This document shows positions 51,239-60,748 of a stretch of DNA of 64,000 nucleotides, piece after piece. The position numbers and the translations under genes are program-made. Source of the stretch: CAYFVU01 sp964346645 (GTDB lineage: Bacteria > Spirochaetota > Spirochaetia > DSM-16054 > Sediminispirochaetaceae); NCBI GenBank assembly GCA_964346645.1, contig CAYFVU010000005.1, positions 8,344 to 72,343 of the forward strand, given 5' to 3'. The notes under the pieces are model-generated. The model saw only the letters and a list, made by a program, of their open reading frames with translations, had not been told where the DNA came from and searched no databases. Each line of letters starts with the position of its first letter. The stretch's first letter is position 1.

Positions 51239-52192
51239 TCACAGCTCCGGCGTGAACACGCCGAACAGGAGGTACAGCTCCTCCGTGCCGATCTTAGCAC
51301 CGGATATCCTCACCCGGGTCTCTTCCTGTGTAACGTACCGCTCCTCCACCAGCCTCATTACCGCCTCTTTTCCCTCGCCTCTCGCCCGCCTGAGGAGTGC
51401 GAGACGCAGGGTGAGCAGGAAGGACCTTGCGGTAGACTCGTCCCGGAACCGGTACGCCCCCTCTATGCGATAGACCTTCCCCATCTCTCGCTCGTCTCCG
51501 AGCTGCTTCTCGCCGGAGGGAAAGAAGCCGATTCTGAAGTCTTCGACCTTCGAGAGCAGGATGCCGAGGCGCCTGTCGAAATACGAGCTGAACTGCGGCC
51601 GTCTCCCATAGATATACATCGCCGCGCTCTTCGCCGCCGAGCTCACCTCCTGCGGAAGAGAGCCGCCGCGGGGATCGTGAATCTTCGAGAGGAGGCCCTC
51701 CATGTTCTCCTGGGTGACCGCCGCCAACCCCGAAGTGGGAAAGGCGACCTGCAGCAGGTTCTCCGGCGACTGCCACCATACAGTCGGCTCCTCGCGCTTC
51801 TCCCATCCCTCGCGGCTCATGGCGAAGCCGGCGATCCTCCTCGGATAGTTTCCCTCTGCAATGACATCGAAACGGGGTTGAGACTCGCTTTCTTGATAGA
51901 GACGAACATAGAGGCGCCTGGTGCGCTTCAGAAAGCGGTCTACTGTCTCCGGGTCCATTACCCTCGAGAGAACCGTCTCAGAGAGCTCTGTGTGCTCCTC
52001 CACATTGAGGATGAACAGCACGCTTCCCTCGCGGTAGATGAGCGAGGGGTATCCCCCCTCCCCCGGCTTCGGCACGCTCGCACATCCGGAGAACAGGAGC
52101 ACCGAGAGAAGGAGTATCGAGAGAAGGAGCAATCCGGCCGGAACCGCAAAAGTCCGGGAGAAAGTCCGGGAGACCGGTGTGCGGAGAGACAC
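51239..52192 (-). CDS. Putative lipoprotein of unknown function
   Basis: About 317 residues from GTG 52192. A basic N-region with duplicated SRTF, a hydrophobic core (AGLLLLSILLLSVLLFSG) and a lipobox LFSGC (Cys near residue 36) mark it as a lipoprotein, a likely client of the LolCDE transporter in this window. The mature part contains LFILNVEEHTEL, MDPETVDRFLKRTRRLYVRL and GRRPQFSSYFDRRLGILL; no known domain. The frame is open much further upstream into ileS, but that part is shadow. The start lacks a clear ribosome-binding site. Confidence 0.65.
   Translation of the reverse strand: MSLRTPVSRTFSRTFAVPAGLLLLSILLLSVLLFSGCASVPKPGEGGYPSLIYREGSVLFILNVEEHTELSETVLSRVMDPETVDRFLKRTRRLYVRLYQESESQPRFDVIAEGNYPRRIAGFAMSREGWEKREEPTVWWQSPENLLQVAFPTSGLAAVTQENMEGLLSKIHDPRGGSLPQEVSSAAKSAAMYIYGRRPQFSSYFDRRLGILLSKVEDFRIGFFPSGEKQLGDEREMGKVYRIEGAYRFRDESTARSFLLTLRLALLRRARGEGKEAVMRLVEERYVTQEETRVRISGAKIGTEELYLLFGVFTPEL
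52149..52172. repeat. 12-bp tandem duplication in the lipoprotein signal peptide
   Basis: AAAGTCCGGGAG occurs twice in a row (52149-52160, 52161-52172), coding the doubled SRTF in the n-region. Confidence 0.8.
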
Positions 52193-52265
52193 AGGGACGC
52201 GTCTGTCCGGTCCGTGCGAGCGGCAAATCGGCCTCCGCGCCCGTCTTCCCGGCCTCCGCTCGGGT

Positions 52266-55200
52266 CTACTCGGCCTTTGCGAGGCCGATCTTGCAGTTTC
52301 CTTCACCGCACTCAACTTCGATGCCGTCGACGGGTTCCTTCCACTCGTATTCAACCGCCAGGGTCTCCCCGAGCAGGTGCTCCTCGAAGGACTCCACCGC
52401 CTGCTTCACCTCTTCGGTGCCGTCGAGGTAGAGGTAGATTCTGTCGGTCACGTCGAGGCCCGAGTCCTTCCGCAGATTCTGGATGCTGCGCACGAGGTCC
52501 CGAATGGTTCCCTCCTGCTTGAGCTCTTCGGTGATCTCGGTGTCCAGTCCGACGGTCAGGCTGTCTTCGTTCAGGACCTTCATGTGCTCCTTCTCGCTGC
52601 GCTGCACGATGATACCGTCACTCGTCAGCTCGAGAGTACCGCCGTCGTAGTCGAGGTAGAGGGTCGCGCCGTCGAGAATGGACTGGATCTCGCTCATCGA
52701 GAGCTGCTCGATCTTCTGCGCCACCTGCTTCATGTGCTTTCCGAGGCTCTTGCCGAGGAGTTTGTAGTTCGCCTTCGCGGAGTAGACGACCAGGTCTTCC
52801 TCGTTCTCCTTGAAGAGCACATCCTTCACGTTGAGCTCCTCACGGATTATCTCCTCCATCTCGCGGAGGATCCGCTTCTCGGCGGCATCCTTCGTGACGA
52901 GGTAGATCGCTTTGAGGGGCTGTCGGGTCTTGATGCTGTGCATGCTCCTGAGGGCACGCCCCATGGAGACCGCCTTGCGGGTGACCGCCATCTTCTGCTC
53001 GAGCTCTGCATCCCTCTTCGAGTCGTCGGCTACCGGGTAGTCGGACAGGTGTATCGACTCGGGCATGTCATCCGTCTTGAGGTTCCGGTAGACCTCCTCC
53101 ACCACGAATGGGATGAAGGGAGCCGCCACGTGTATCAGCTTCATAAGGATCGTGTAGAGCGTGTCGTAGGCCTCGAGTTTGTCCTGGTCGTTCTCCGAAC
53201 GCCAGAACCGACGCCGGGAACGTCGGATGTACCAGTTGTTCAGCAGGTCGATAAAATGGAGGATCGGATCGATCGCCTTCTGAAGATCGTAGTCATCGAG
53301 CTGTTCGGTCACGTCCCTTACCATACGCTCGGACTCGGAGAGCACCCACTTGTCGAGCGGATTTACCGGATTGGAGGGCTCGCCGCGGTACTCGTACTGG
53401 TCGATGTTGGCATAGGTGACGAAGAAGCTGTAGGAGTTCCACAGGGGAATAATGAAGTTCTTCAGCACCTCCTTCACTCCCTTGTCCGAGTAGCGAAGGT
53501 CCTCCGCCTTCACGACCGCCGAGTGCATCAGGAAGAGACGCAGGGCATCTGCGCCGAACTGGTTGATGACATCCATGGGATCGGAATAGTTACGCTCCGA
53601 CTTGGACATCTTCTTCCCGTCCTCTGAAAGGACCAGACCGTTGGTCACCACATTCATGAAGGCCGGCTCTTCGAAAATCGCCGCTGCGAGAATCGTAAGC
53701 GTGTAGAACCATCCGCGGGTCTGGTCTAGTCCTTCGCAGATGAAGTCGGCGGGAAAGTTATTCTCGAACCACTCTTTGTTCTCGAAGGGATAGTGGTTCT
53801 GCGCGTACGGCATGGAGCCGGATTCGAACCAGCAGTCCAGGACGTCGGGTATCCTCCGCATCGTCCCCTTTCCATCGGGACTCGGCCAGGTGATCTCGTC
53901 GACGAAGTGCTTGTGCAGGTCGTCGACCCACACTCCCGACTTCTCGTAGAGCTCCTGCCGCGAGCCGATCACCTCTAAATGATCGGAGCCGTCGCTCTTC
54001 CAGACCGGGATAGGGTTGCCCCAGTATCTGTTCCGGCTGATAGACCACTCCCTCGCGCCTTCGAGCCACTTACCGAAGCGCCCGTGCTTGAGGTGGTCGG
54101 GCACCCAGTTGATCTTCTCGTTCGCCTCGAGCATCTTCGGCTTGACCTTCTCGATGTTGACGAACCAGCTCGATACGGCCCGGTAGATGAGGGGTTTCTT
54201 GGTGCGGTAGCAGAAGGGATAGCTGTGACGGTACTTCTCTCGCTTTACGAGCTTGCCCTGCTCCTTGAGCATCTTCATGATCGGTTCGTCGGCATCCTTC
54301 ACGAAGAGCCCGTCGAAATCGGTGACTTCTGAGGTGAACCTGCACTCGGCGTCGAGGGGACAGATGACCGGCACTCCGGTGCCCTTCATCGCCTCGTAGT
54401 CCTCCTCGCCGAAGCCCGGTGCGGTGTGGACTATGCCGGAGCCGTCCTCGGTGGAGACGTAGTCGGCGAGAATCGTCTTGAAGGCCCCGCTCTGTGCCTC
54501 GTCGGCGAAATAGGGAAAGAGCGGCTCGTACTCGATGCCCTCGAGCTCCGCACCCCTCTTCTCCCAGATGATCTCGTACTCCTCCTCGTTCTTGTAGTAG
54601 CTCGAGAGCCGCTCCTTTGCGAGTATGTAGTACTCCTCTCCGTCCTTCACCTTTACATAGGTGATCTCCGGCCCGAGTGCGAGTCCGAGGTTGGAGGGAA
54701 GGGTCCAGGGAGTGGTGGTCCATGCGAGAAAGTAGCTGTTCTTCTCGTTTTTGATCTTGAACTTGACGGTGATCGCCGGGTCCACCACCTCCTGATAACC
54801 TCCGAGGTTCACCTCGAAGTTTGAGAGTGGAGTTGAGAGGGCGGGACTGTACGGGAGGATGTTGTACCCCTCATAGAGCAGTCCTCTTTCCCACAAGGTC
54901 TTGACCGCCCACCAGATCGACTCCATGAAGTCGGGATCCATCGTCTTGTAGTCGTTCTCGAAATCGACCCAGCGGCCCATCCGCTTGACGATACGCTCCC
55001 ACTCGGCGGTGTAACGCAGCACTATGGATCGACAGTGTTCGTTGAACTTTCCTACGCCGAACTCCTCGATCTGTGTTTTTCCGGTGATGCCGAGCTCTTT
55101 CTCTATCTCGTATTCGACGGGAAGACCGTGACAGTCCCAGCCGAAGCGCCGATCGACCTTTTTCCCCTTCATCGTCTGATAACGGGGTATGATGTCCTTT

Positions 55201-55391
55201 ATGGTGCCGGGAACGAAGTGGCCGAAGTGGGGAAGACCCGTGGCAAAAGGAGGTCCGTCGTAGAACACGTACTCTTCGCTGCCGTTGCGCTGCTCGATGG
55301 ACTTCTCGAAGATGTTGTTCTTCTCCCAAAACTCGAGAACTTTTTCCTCCATCTTGGGAAAATCGACTTTGGGGTCTACAGGTGTGTACAA
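52266..55391 (-). CDS. ileS: Isoleucine-tRNA ligase, large eukaryote-like type
   Basis: 1041-residue class I synthetase. The HIGH motif reads HFGH (55-58, in TGLPHFGHF) and KMSKS is in GKKMSKSERN near residue 595. The editing domain (about 190-390) includes AWTTTPWTLPSN. The C-terminal region is long and lacks the zinc knuckle of the E. coli form. It resembles the type shared by other spirochaetes and eukaryotes, which is often less sensitive to mupirocin. Start TTG 55391 has GAGGAGG five bases before it. Confidence 0.93.
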   Translation of the reverse strand: MYTPVDPKVDFPKMEEKVLEFWEKNNIFEKSIEQRNGSEEYVFYDGPPFATGLPHFGHFVPGTIKDIIPRYQTMKGKKVDRRFGWDCHGLPVEYEIEKELGITGKTQIEEFGVGKFNEHCRSIVLRYTAEWERIVKRMGRWVDFENDYKTMDPDFMESIWWAVKTLWERGLLYEGYNILPYSPALSTPLSNFEVNLGGYQEVVDPAITVKFKIKNEKNSYFLAWTTTPWTLPSNLGLALGPEITYVKVKDGEEYYILAKERLSSYYKNEEEYEIIWEKRGAELEGIEYEPLFPYFADEAQSGAFKTILADYVSTEDGSGIVHTAPGFGEEDYEAMKGTGVPVICPLDAECRFTSEVTDFDGLFVKDADEPIMKMLKEQGKLVKREKYRHSYPFCYRTKKPLIYRAVSSWFVNIEKVKPKMLEANEKINWVPDHLKHGRFGKWLEGAREWSISRNRYWGNPIPVWKSDGSDHLEVIGSRQELYEKSGVWVDDLHKHFVDEITWPSPDGKGTMRRIPDVLDCWFESGSMPYAQNHYPFENKEWFENNFPADFICEGLDQTRGWFYTLTILAAAIFEEPAFMNVVTNGLVLSEDGKKMSKSERNYSDPMDVINQFGADALRLFLMHSAVVKAEDLRYSDKGVKEVLKNFIIPLWNSYSFFVTYANIDQYEYRGEPSNPVNPLDKWVLSESERMVRDVTEQLDDYDLQKAIDPILHFIDLLNNWYIRRSRRRFWRSENDQDKLEAYDTLYTILMKLIHVAAPFIPFVVEEVYRNLKTDDMPESIHLSDYPVADDSKRDAELEQKMAVTRKAVSMGRALRSMHSIKTRQPLKAIYLVTKDAAEKRILREMEEIIREELNVKDVLFKENEEDLVVYSAKANYKLLGKSLGKHMKQVAQKIEQLSMSEIQSILDGATLYLDYDGGTLELTSDGIIVQRSEKEHMKVLNEDSLTVGLDTEITEELKQEGTIRDLVRSIQNLRKDSGLDVTDRIYLYLDGTEEVKQAVESFEEHLLGETLAVEYEWKEPVDGIEVECGEGNCKIGLAKAE

Positions 55392-55476
55392 AACGGCCTC
55401 CTCACATTTTCTTCCGTCGGATAACCGAGGAAATAGAGCACTTTACAGTAGTTGTTAGGATAAAAATAACGTAGCT

Positions 55477-55506
55477 ATTCTAGAGAAAAGGCTTTCAGGA
55501 TGTCAA
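55477..55506 (-). promoter_or_regulatory. Strong sigma-70-like promoter of ileS
   Basis: Minus strand: perfect TTGACA (55506-55501), 18-bp spacer, TAGAAT (55482-55477). It gives a leader of about 80 nt. No T-box element is recognisable in it. Confidence 0.65.
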
Positions 55507-55513
55507 GCCGTGC

Positions 55514-57565
55514 TCAGCCTGTGTGCAGCCGCGATATATACTTTCCCTTCTCTACCTGGGCACGGACCGGCTCTTGGCCTGAGTAGTCGCGATAGGCGTT
55601 GCTCAGCTCTTCATCGAGGATCCGCGCCTTCTGATTGTCGTTCCACTCTATGTCGAAGAGGCTTGCGATCTCCTCCTGCAGCTTCTCATCATAGATGGGA
55701 CAGGTTACCTCCACTCTCCTGTCTATGTTTCGCGGCAACAGATCGGCGCTCGAGATATACACTTCTCGGTTTCCTCCGCCGGCGAAGATGTAGAAGCGGT
55801 CGTGTTCGAGATACTTGTCGACGATGCTTATCGCCTCGATATTCGCGCTCTTTTTTCCCTCCGTCACGAGTGAGAACATGCTGCGAATTATGAGCCGTAT
55901 CTCCACGCCCGCCTTGCTCGCCTCGTAGAACATCTTGATTATCTCCTTGTCGGCGAGGTTGTTGAGCTTTATGTGGATGTAGGCTGCCCTGCCGGCTTTG
56001 GCATTCTTTATCTCGCGGTCGATCAGCCGGTTGAGCTTGTCCCGGAAGTAGAAGGGCGATATGAGCAGATGGTTGAACTCGGCGATCTTGTAGTTGCTCT
56101 CGAAGAAGTCGAAGAGCTTGTCCACCTCCTCGGTGATCTCGGTATTGCTGGTCAGCAGATAGCTGTCGGTGTACTGCTGCGCAGTGTCCTCGTTGAAGTT
56201 GCCCGTGCCGATGGCGCTTATGCGGTAGTAGTCGTCCTTTCCCTTTGTCCGGGTAATGCTGCAGAGCTTCGAGTGCACCTTCAGACCTGGAATGCCGAAC
56301 ACAACCTTTACTCCCTCCTTTTTGAGCTTATTCGCCCAGTTGATGTTCGCCTTTTCGTCGAAGCGTGCCTGCAGCTCGAGGAGTACTACCACCTCCTTAC
56401 GGTTCTTCCTCGCGTTTATGAGCGCGTTGACCACGCTCGAGTAACGAGCTACGCGATAGAGGGTGATCTTGATTCCGGTAACTTTCGGATCGAGGGCGGC
56501 CTCGCGCAGCAAGTCGATGAGGTAGTCGAAGGAGTGGTAGGGAAAGTGGAGCAGTACGTCTTTCTTGCGGATGACGTTGATGATATTGCTCACCCCCTCG
56601 AGATCCTTGTGCGGGATCTTCGGCGTTTCCGGTTCGTCTTCGTCGTGTATGATCTTCGGGAAACTGATGTAGTCTCTGGAATTGTGGTATCTGCCGCCGG
56701 GCAGGAGCGTATCGAGGGGCTTTAGCTTCAGTTTCTTCTTGAAGAACTCCACCATGGTCTCGGGCATCTCCGTGTCGTAGGTAAGCCTCACCGGTCGTCC
56801 CCGCTTCCGCTTGTCGAGACTCTTCTGTATCTTGTTGAGGTAGCTGACCTCGAAGTCGTCGTCTATGTCCAGCTCGGAATCACGGGTTATCTTGATGTCG
56901 TATGCCCTGAACTGGTCGAAATGCAGCATGCTGAAGATGTACTCCAGCCCGAAGCGTATCACGTCCTCGAGAAGTATGATGTACTGGTTCTCGTCGTCGC
57001 TCGGCAGCTGCACGAACCGGGAGCAGGTCTTCGAGGGGATTTCTATGATGCTGTACTTGGGCCTCGATTTCTTGCTCGATTTCGAGAGTTCGACGGCGAG
57101 GTAGAGTGCGGTGTCCTTCAGCTCCGGGAAGCGGTATCTGGCGTCTATCATGACGGGGAAGATCTTCGGCCGGACCTCTCTGGTGATGTAGTTTCGCACG
57201 TACTCCTTCTGTCTCTCGTTCAGCTCGTATTCTTTGAGGAAGTAGATTCCGTGTTTTTCGAGCTCTTCTTTCACCCCGTTGAATACCCGCTCGAAATCGG
57301 CGTGTTGCTCGATCACGGTCTGCTGTACTCGCTCGAGCACACTGGTTGGATCATCTCCGATAAGCTCTATGCTCTTCTCTCCGAGTTGGCTGAGACGCTT
57401 GAGGGTAGCTACTCTGACTCGGTAGAATTCGTCGAGGTTGTTGCTGTAGATACCGAGAAACCTAATACGCTGCGCCAGGGATACGCGGGGGTCCTTCGCC
57501 TCCTGCAGGACCCGCCCGTTGAACGACAGCCAGCTCATCTCTTTATTGATAAAATCCTTACTCAC
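55514..57565 (-). CDS. ppk: Polyphosphate kinase 1
   Basis: 683 residues. Makes polyphosphate from ATP. N-domain INKEMSWLSFNGRVLQEA (1-25), head domain, and two catalytic PLD-like domains. The autophosphorylated His is in GLKVHSKL (about residue 428), the second His in YLEHDRFYIFAGG (about 584). SADLLPRNIDRRVEV near the end is typical. The start is a GTG at 57565 with a weak ribosome-binding site. It follows pfk by 52 bases. Confidence 0.95.
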   Translation of the reverse strand: MSKDFINKEMSWLSFNGRVLQEAKDPRVSLAQRIRFLGIYSNNLDEFYRVRVATLKRLSQLGEKSIELIGDDPTSVLERVQQTVIEQHADFERVFNGVKEELEKHGIYFLKEYELNERQKEYVRNYITREVRPKIFPVMIDARYRFPELKDTALYLAVELSKSSKKSRPKYSIIEIPSKTCSRFVQLPSDDENQYIILLEDVIRFGLEYIFSMLHFDQFRAYDIKITRDSELDIDDDFEVSYLNKIQKSLDKRKRGRPVRLTYDTEMPETMVEFFKKKLKLKPLDTLLPGGRYHNSRDYISFPKIIHDEDEPETPKIPHKDLEGVSNIINVIRKKDVLLHFPYHSFDYLIDLLREAALDPKVTGIKITLYRVARYSSVVNALINARKNRKEVVVLLELQARFDEKANINWANKLKKEGVKVVFGIPGLKVHSKLCSITRTKGKDDYYRISAIGTGNFNEDTAQQYTDSYLLTSNTEITEEVDKLFDFFESNYKIAEFNHLLISPFYFRDKLNRLIDREIKNAKAGRAAYIHIKLNNLADKEIIKMFYEASKAGVEIRLIIRSMFSLVTEGKKSANIEAISIVDKYLEHDRFYIFAGGGNREVYISSADLLPRNIDRRVEVTCPIYDEKLQEEIASLFDIEWNDNQKARILDEELSNAYRDYSGQEPVRAQVEKGKYISRLHTG

Positions 57566-57617
57566 GAGATACCAATCCTTGCGTACTGTGTATGCGGTTT
57601 ATACGTTCCGCCGGAGT

Positions 57618-58673
57618 CTATCCGGGCAGCACATCTCCAAAACAGGCGCCGATGGAACGGGCCTTTCGAACCAACGGATGATCGGGCGGAACGAGGTTGA
57701 GCTTTCCCGAGACATCCTCGAGCGGAACCCGAACCATGTTTCGGTTCCGCAACGCGACCATGTGGCCGAACTTGTCCTCTGCCGCTGATTCCGCCGCATA
57801 CGCACCGAGACGCGTGGCGAGAATGCGGTCCGAAGCGGTGGGGGTTCCTCCCCGTTGAATGTAGCCGAGGATCGTCTCCCTCGCCTTGAGGTCGGTCTTT
57901 TTCTGCAGCTCTTTTGCGATATATCCGGCCACCCCCTTCTTCTTCTTTTTCTCCGGCAGGTCTATACCCTCCGCCACGACGAGGATCGAATAGGGTTTCC
58001 CGCTGTTCGCCCTGCGCTGCAGATAATCGGCGACCACATCTACATCGTAAGGGATCTCCGGTATAAGAATGACGTCTCCGCCGCCGGCCACACCCGAGTA
58101 GAGGGACAGCCATCCGGCATGGTGCCCCATGACCTCCACCACCATGATCCGCTTGTGGCTGTTCGCCGTCGTGTGGATGCGGTCTATCGCCTCGGTGGCG
58201 ATGCTGAGGGCAGAGTCGAACCCGAAGGTGAGATCGGTACCCCAGACATCGTTGTCGATCGTCTTCGGCACGCCTATGATGTTCAATCCCTCTTCGGAGA
58301 GTTTGTGCGCGGTCTTCATGGTTCCGTTGCCGCCGATGCAGACCACGCAGTCCAACTCGAGATTGTTGTAAGTATCCTTTATTATGTCGGGTTTGCTCCT
58401 GATGTACTCGTTGTACTGCCCCTTCTTGAAGGGTTTCTCGCGCGATGTGCCGAGAATGGTACCCCCGAGGGTGAGGATGCCGGAGAGATCGTCCTCGGTG
58501 AGAAAGCGGTACTCCCGCTCGATGAGGCCGAGATAGCCTGAGGAGATCCCGATGACCTCCATCCCGTACTCGAGCATTGCCGTCTTTCCCACGCCCCGTA
58601 TGGCGGCATTGAGACCCGGGCAATCCCCTCCCGCGGTGAGTATACCAATGCGCTTGCCCTTCTTCTTCGTCAT
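57618..58673 (-). CDS. 6-phosphofructokinase
   Basis: 351-residue PFK: TAGGDCPGLNAAI (13-25), GGNGTMKTA (114-122), PKTIDND (136-142), VEVMGHHAGWL and ILGYIQRGG. The GGNG Gly117 is the ATP-type residue, but Lys137 in PKTIDND is the residue found in pyrophosphate-dependent and group III enzymes. The phosphoryl donor is therefore uncertain. ATG 58673 has a weak AGAGAG; an earlier ATG at 58709 lies too near the predicted transcription start. Confidence 0.9.
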   Translation of the reverse strand: MTKKKGKRIGILTAGGDCPGLNAAIRGVGKTAMLEYGMEVIGISSGYLGLIEREYRFLTEDDLSGILTLGGTILGTSREKPFKKGQYNEYIRSKPDIIKDTYNNLELDCVVCIGGNGTMKTAHKLSEEGLNIIGVPKTIDNDVWGTDLTFGFDSALSIATEAIDRIHTTANSHKRIMVVEVMGHHAGWLSLYSGVAGGGDVILIPEIPYDVDVVADYLQRRANSGKPYSILVVAEGIDLPEKKKKKGVAGYIAKELQKKTDLKARETILGYIQRGGTPTASDRILATRLGAYAAESAAEDKFGHMVALRNRNMVRVPLEDVSGKLNLVPPDHPLVRKARSIGACFGDVLPG

Positions 58674-58857
58674 ACCTACTCTCTCGTTGTTTATATTACC
58701 TCTGATCATAACTCTAATTGCTGAGCTGCAGTTTTACAACCGATTATGCCGACACGAATCTATTTCTCACACAAATCACACGGATCAATGCATGAAAACG
58801 AGGTATAAAGATTGCACAGCTATCCTACAAAGTCCATACTTAATAATTGAGGAGTAG

Positions 58858-59604
58858 ATGCACATGCCCGCAATCGCGCTCTACAGCATAAAGGGAGGAG
58901 TAGGAAAGACCGCAGCTGCGGTGAATCTCTCCTACATCGCCTCCGAGAGAGCCGGCAGAACCCTTATTTTCGATCTGGATCCGCAGGGTTCTTCCACTTA
59001 CTATTTTCGTATCAAACCTCCGAAGAATCTGAGCTCAGAGCATCTCGTTCATGGAGGGAAAAAGGTCGAGAAGGCGATAAAGGCCTCGGACTACGAATCC
59101 CTGGACATCTTGCCTTCCAACATATCCCTGCGCAACATGGATATCGCCCTCGACGATGCTAAGAAGTCGAAAAAGCGTCTACGCTCACTTGTACGAGGGT
59201 TCGAAAACGAGTACCGGTACCTCTTTCTCGACTGCCCGCCGAACCTAAACCTCGAGTCGGAGAACGTGTTCAGAGCTGCGGATATCATCCTCGTCCCCCT
59301 CATTCCTACGCCTCTCTCCTTAAACAGCTTCGAGAAACTCGTCGACTTCTTCAGAGACAAAGAGCTCGACGAGAGCCTACTCGTCCCCTTCTACTCGATG
59401 GTAGACCGTCGTAAGAGCCTCCACAGAAAAACCCTCGAACAAAGAGAAGCAGCCGGACGGCCGCTCCTCTCTACCTACATTCCGTACAGCACCTTTGTAG
59501 AGCGCATGAGTGAACGGAGGGAACCGCTTCCCGCCTTCTCCAAGAAGTCGGAGCCCTCACGGGCATTCTACGAGCTCTGGGACGAGATAGCTTCCGGCCT
59601 CTAG
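58858..59604 (+). CDS. ParA/MinD-family ATPase, orphan
   Basis: 248 residues. Deviant Walker A KGGVGKTAA (about residues 12-20), Walker A' LIFDLDPQGSSTYYF and Walker B LFLDCPPNLNLES. The Walker A and 'DxDPQ' motifs are those of ParA-type positioning ATPases. No ParB or parS site is visible nearby. It lies directly upstream of flaB, but flaB has its own promoter, so a role in placing flagella or chemoreceptors is only an inference. ATG 58858 follows GAGGAG. Confidence 0.85.
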   Translation: MHMPAIALYSIKGGVGKTAAAVNLSYIASERAGRTLIFDLDPQGSSTYYFRIKPPKNLSSEHLVHGGKKVEKAIKASDYESLDILPSNISLRNMDIALDDAKKSKKRLRSLVRGFENEYRYLFLDCPPNLNLESENVFRAADIILVPLIPTPLSLNSFEKLVDFFRDKELDESLLVPFYSMVDRRKSLHRKTLEQREAAGRPLLSTYIPYSTFVERMSERREPLPAFSKKSEPSRAFYELWDEIASGL

Positions 59605-59652
59605 GCTCTGTGAACCCAACCGTACACAGGTGATGATTTTTCCCACTTTTTC

Positions 59653-59679
59653 TAAAGGCGTCTCCTCAGGTACCGAAAA
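59653..59679 (+). promoter_or_regulatory. Sigma-28 (FliA) promoter of flaB
   Basis: TAAA (59653-59656), 15-base spacer, ACCGAAAA (59672-59679), close to the TAAA-N15-GCCGATAA consensus; transcription would start near 59686. Confidence 0.75.
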
Positions 59680-59695
59680 TCTAAATATAAGAACA

Positions 59696-59713
59696 GCGGA
59701 CAGGGACGTCCGC
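59696..59713 (+). promoter_or_regulatory. Candidate CsrA-binding hairpin in the flaB leader
   Basis: GCGGAC (59696-59701) pairs with GTCCGC (59708-59713) and displays GGA in the loop AGGGAC. ACAGGGACGT matches the CsrA consensus except for one base. The Shine-Dalgarno AAGGAGG (59724-59730) offers a second GGA. Confidence 0.55.
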
Positions 59714-59735
59714 ACAATCATTCAAGGAGGATGAG

Positions 59736-60608
59736 ATGATAATTAATCACAACATGAGTGCGATTTTCGCACAGCGCCAGAACAGCTGGAACAACAAGGC
59801 TGTCGAAGGCAACATTGAGAAGCTCTCTTCGGGACTGCGTATCAATCGTGCCGGCGACGACGCCTCCGGTCTGGCGGTATCCGAGAAGATGAGAGCTCAA
59901 ATCCGCGGGCTCCAGCGAGCGCAGCGAAACGCGGAGGACGGCATCTCATTCATCCAGACCACTGAGGGGTATCTGCAGGAGACGCAGGATATTCTCCAGA
60001 GGATGAGAGAACTCGCGATCCAGAGCTCCAACGGTATCTACACCGACGAGGACAGAATGCAGATCCAAGTGGAGATCAGCCAGCTCGTCGACGAGGTCAA
60101 CCGCATCGCAAGCCACGCGCAGTTCAACGGCATGAACATGCTCACCGGCCGCTTCGCCAGCGAATTCGGAGAGAACGTGGTAACCGCGAGCATGTGGCTG
60201 CACATCGGCGCGAACATGGATCAGCGCGAACGGGTCCACATCGGAACCATGACGGCCCAGGGTCTCGGTATCCAGGGGACCGGATCTCTCGCCCATGCGG
60301 CAACCTTTATCTCCATGTCTTCTCCGAGCAAGGCCAACATGGCCATCTCCACCATCGACTCGGCCCTCACAAAGGTGAGCAAACAGAGAGCGGATCTAGG
60401 CGCCTATCAGAACCGTCTCGAGTATGCCTCCAAGGGTCTCGATGTCGGATCCGAGAATCTGCAGGCCGCGGAATCCCGCATAAGGGACGCCGATATGGCC
60501 CACCAGATGGTGAAGTACACCAAGAACCAGATTCTCGTCCAGGCTTCCAACGCCATGCTCGCACAGGCGAATCAGAAGACACAGTCGGTACTGCAGCTGC
60601 TTCAGTAG
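59736..60608 (+). CDS. flaB: Periplasmic flagellin, FlaB family
   Basis: 290-residue core filament flagellin. N-terminal D0/D1 MIINHNMSAIFAQRQ and LSSGLRINRAGDDASGLAVS; C-terminal D1/D0 ADLGAYQNRLEYA and ILVQASNAMLAQANQ ending SVLQLLQ. The variable middle is short (about residues 150-190), as in all spirochaete FlaB proteins, which lack the surface domains of external flagellins. No signal peptide: export is by the flagellar system. ATG 59736 follows AAGGAGG. It has a sigma-28 promoter, a CsrA-type leader and a strong terminator, so it is a single-gene unit. Confidence 0.97.
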   Translation: MIINHNMSAIFAQRQNSWNNKAVEGNIEKLSSGLRINRAGDDASGLAVSEKMRAQIRGLQRAQRNAEDGISFIQTTEGYLQETQDILQRMRELAIQSSNGIYTDEDRMQIQVEISQLVDEVNRIASHAQFNGMNMLTGRFASEFGENVVTASMWLHIGANMDQRERVHIGTMTAQGLGIQGTGSLAHAATFISMSSPSKANMAISTIDSALTKVSKQRADLGAYQNRLEYASKGLDVGSENLQAAESRIRDADMAHQMVKYTKNQILVQASNAMLAQANQKTQSVLQLLQ

Positions 60609-60630
60609 AGGCAGAGAACCAGTGTACCTG

Positions 60631-60662
60631 CCGTCCTCCCCCGCGGAGGGCGGTTTTTTTTT
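60631..60662 (+). terminator. Rho-independent terminator of flaB
   Basis: CCGTCCTCC (60631-60639) pairs with GGAGGGCGG (60645-60653), one G-T wobble, followed by nine T (60654-60662). Confidence 0.92.
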
Positions 60663-60748
60663 GAATAGGGGCCCCGGATACAGCCGATCCTATAGGCGCC
60701 GGAGCAGCGGAGCTTGACACGAGACGGAGTGACAGGTAAGAAGGGACT

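Noticed and set aside
52038..53627. 529-codon open frame on the + strand
   Set aside because: Entirely antisense to ileS, which has full synthetase motifs; a GC-rich shadow frame.
55392..55476. T-box leader for ileS
   Set aside because: No T-box consensus, no specifier-loop arrangement and no terminator hairpin before the start.
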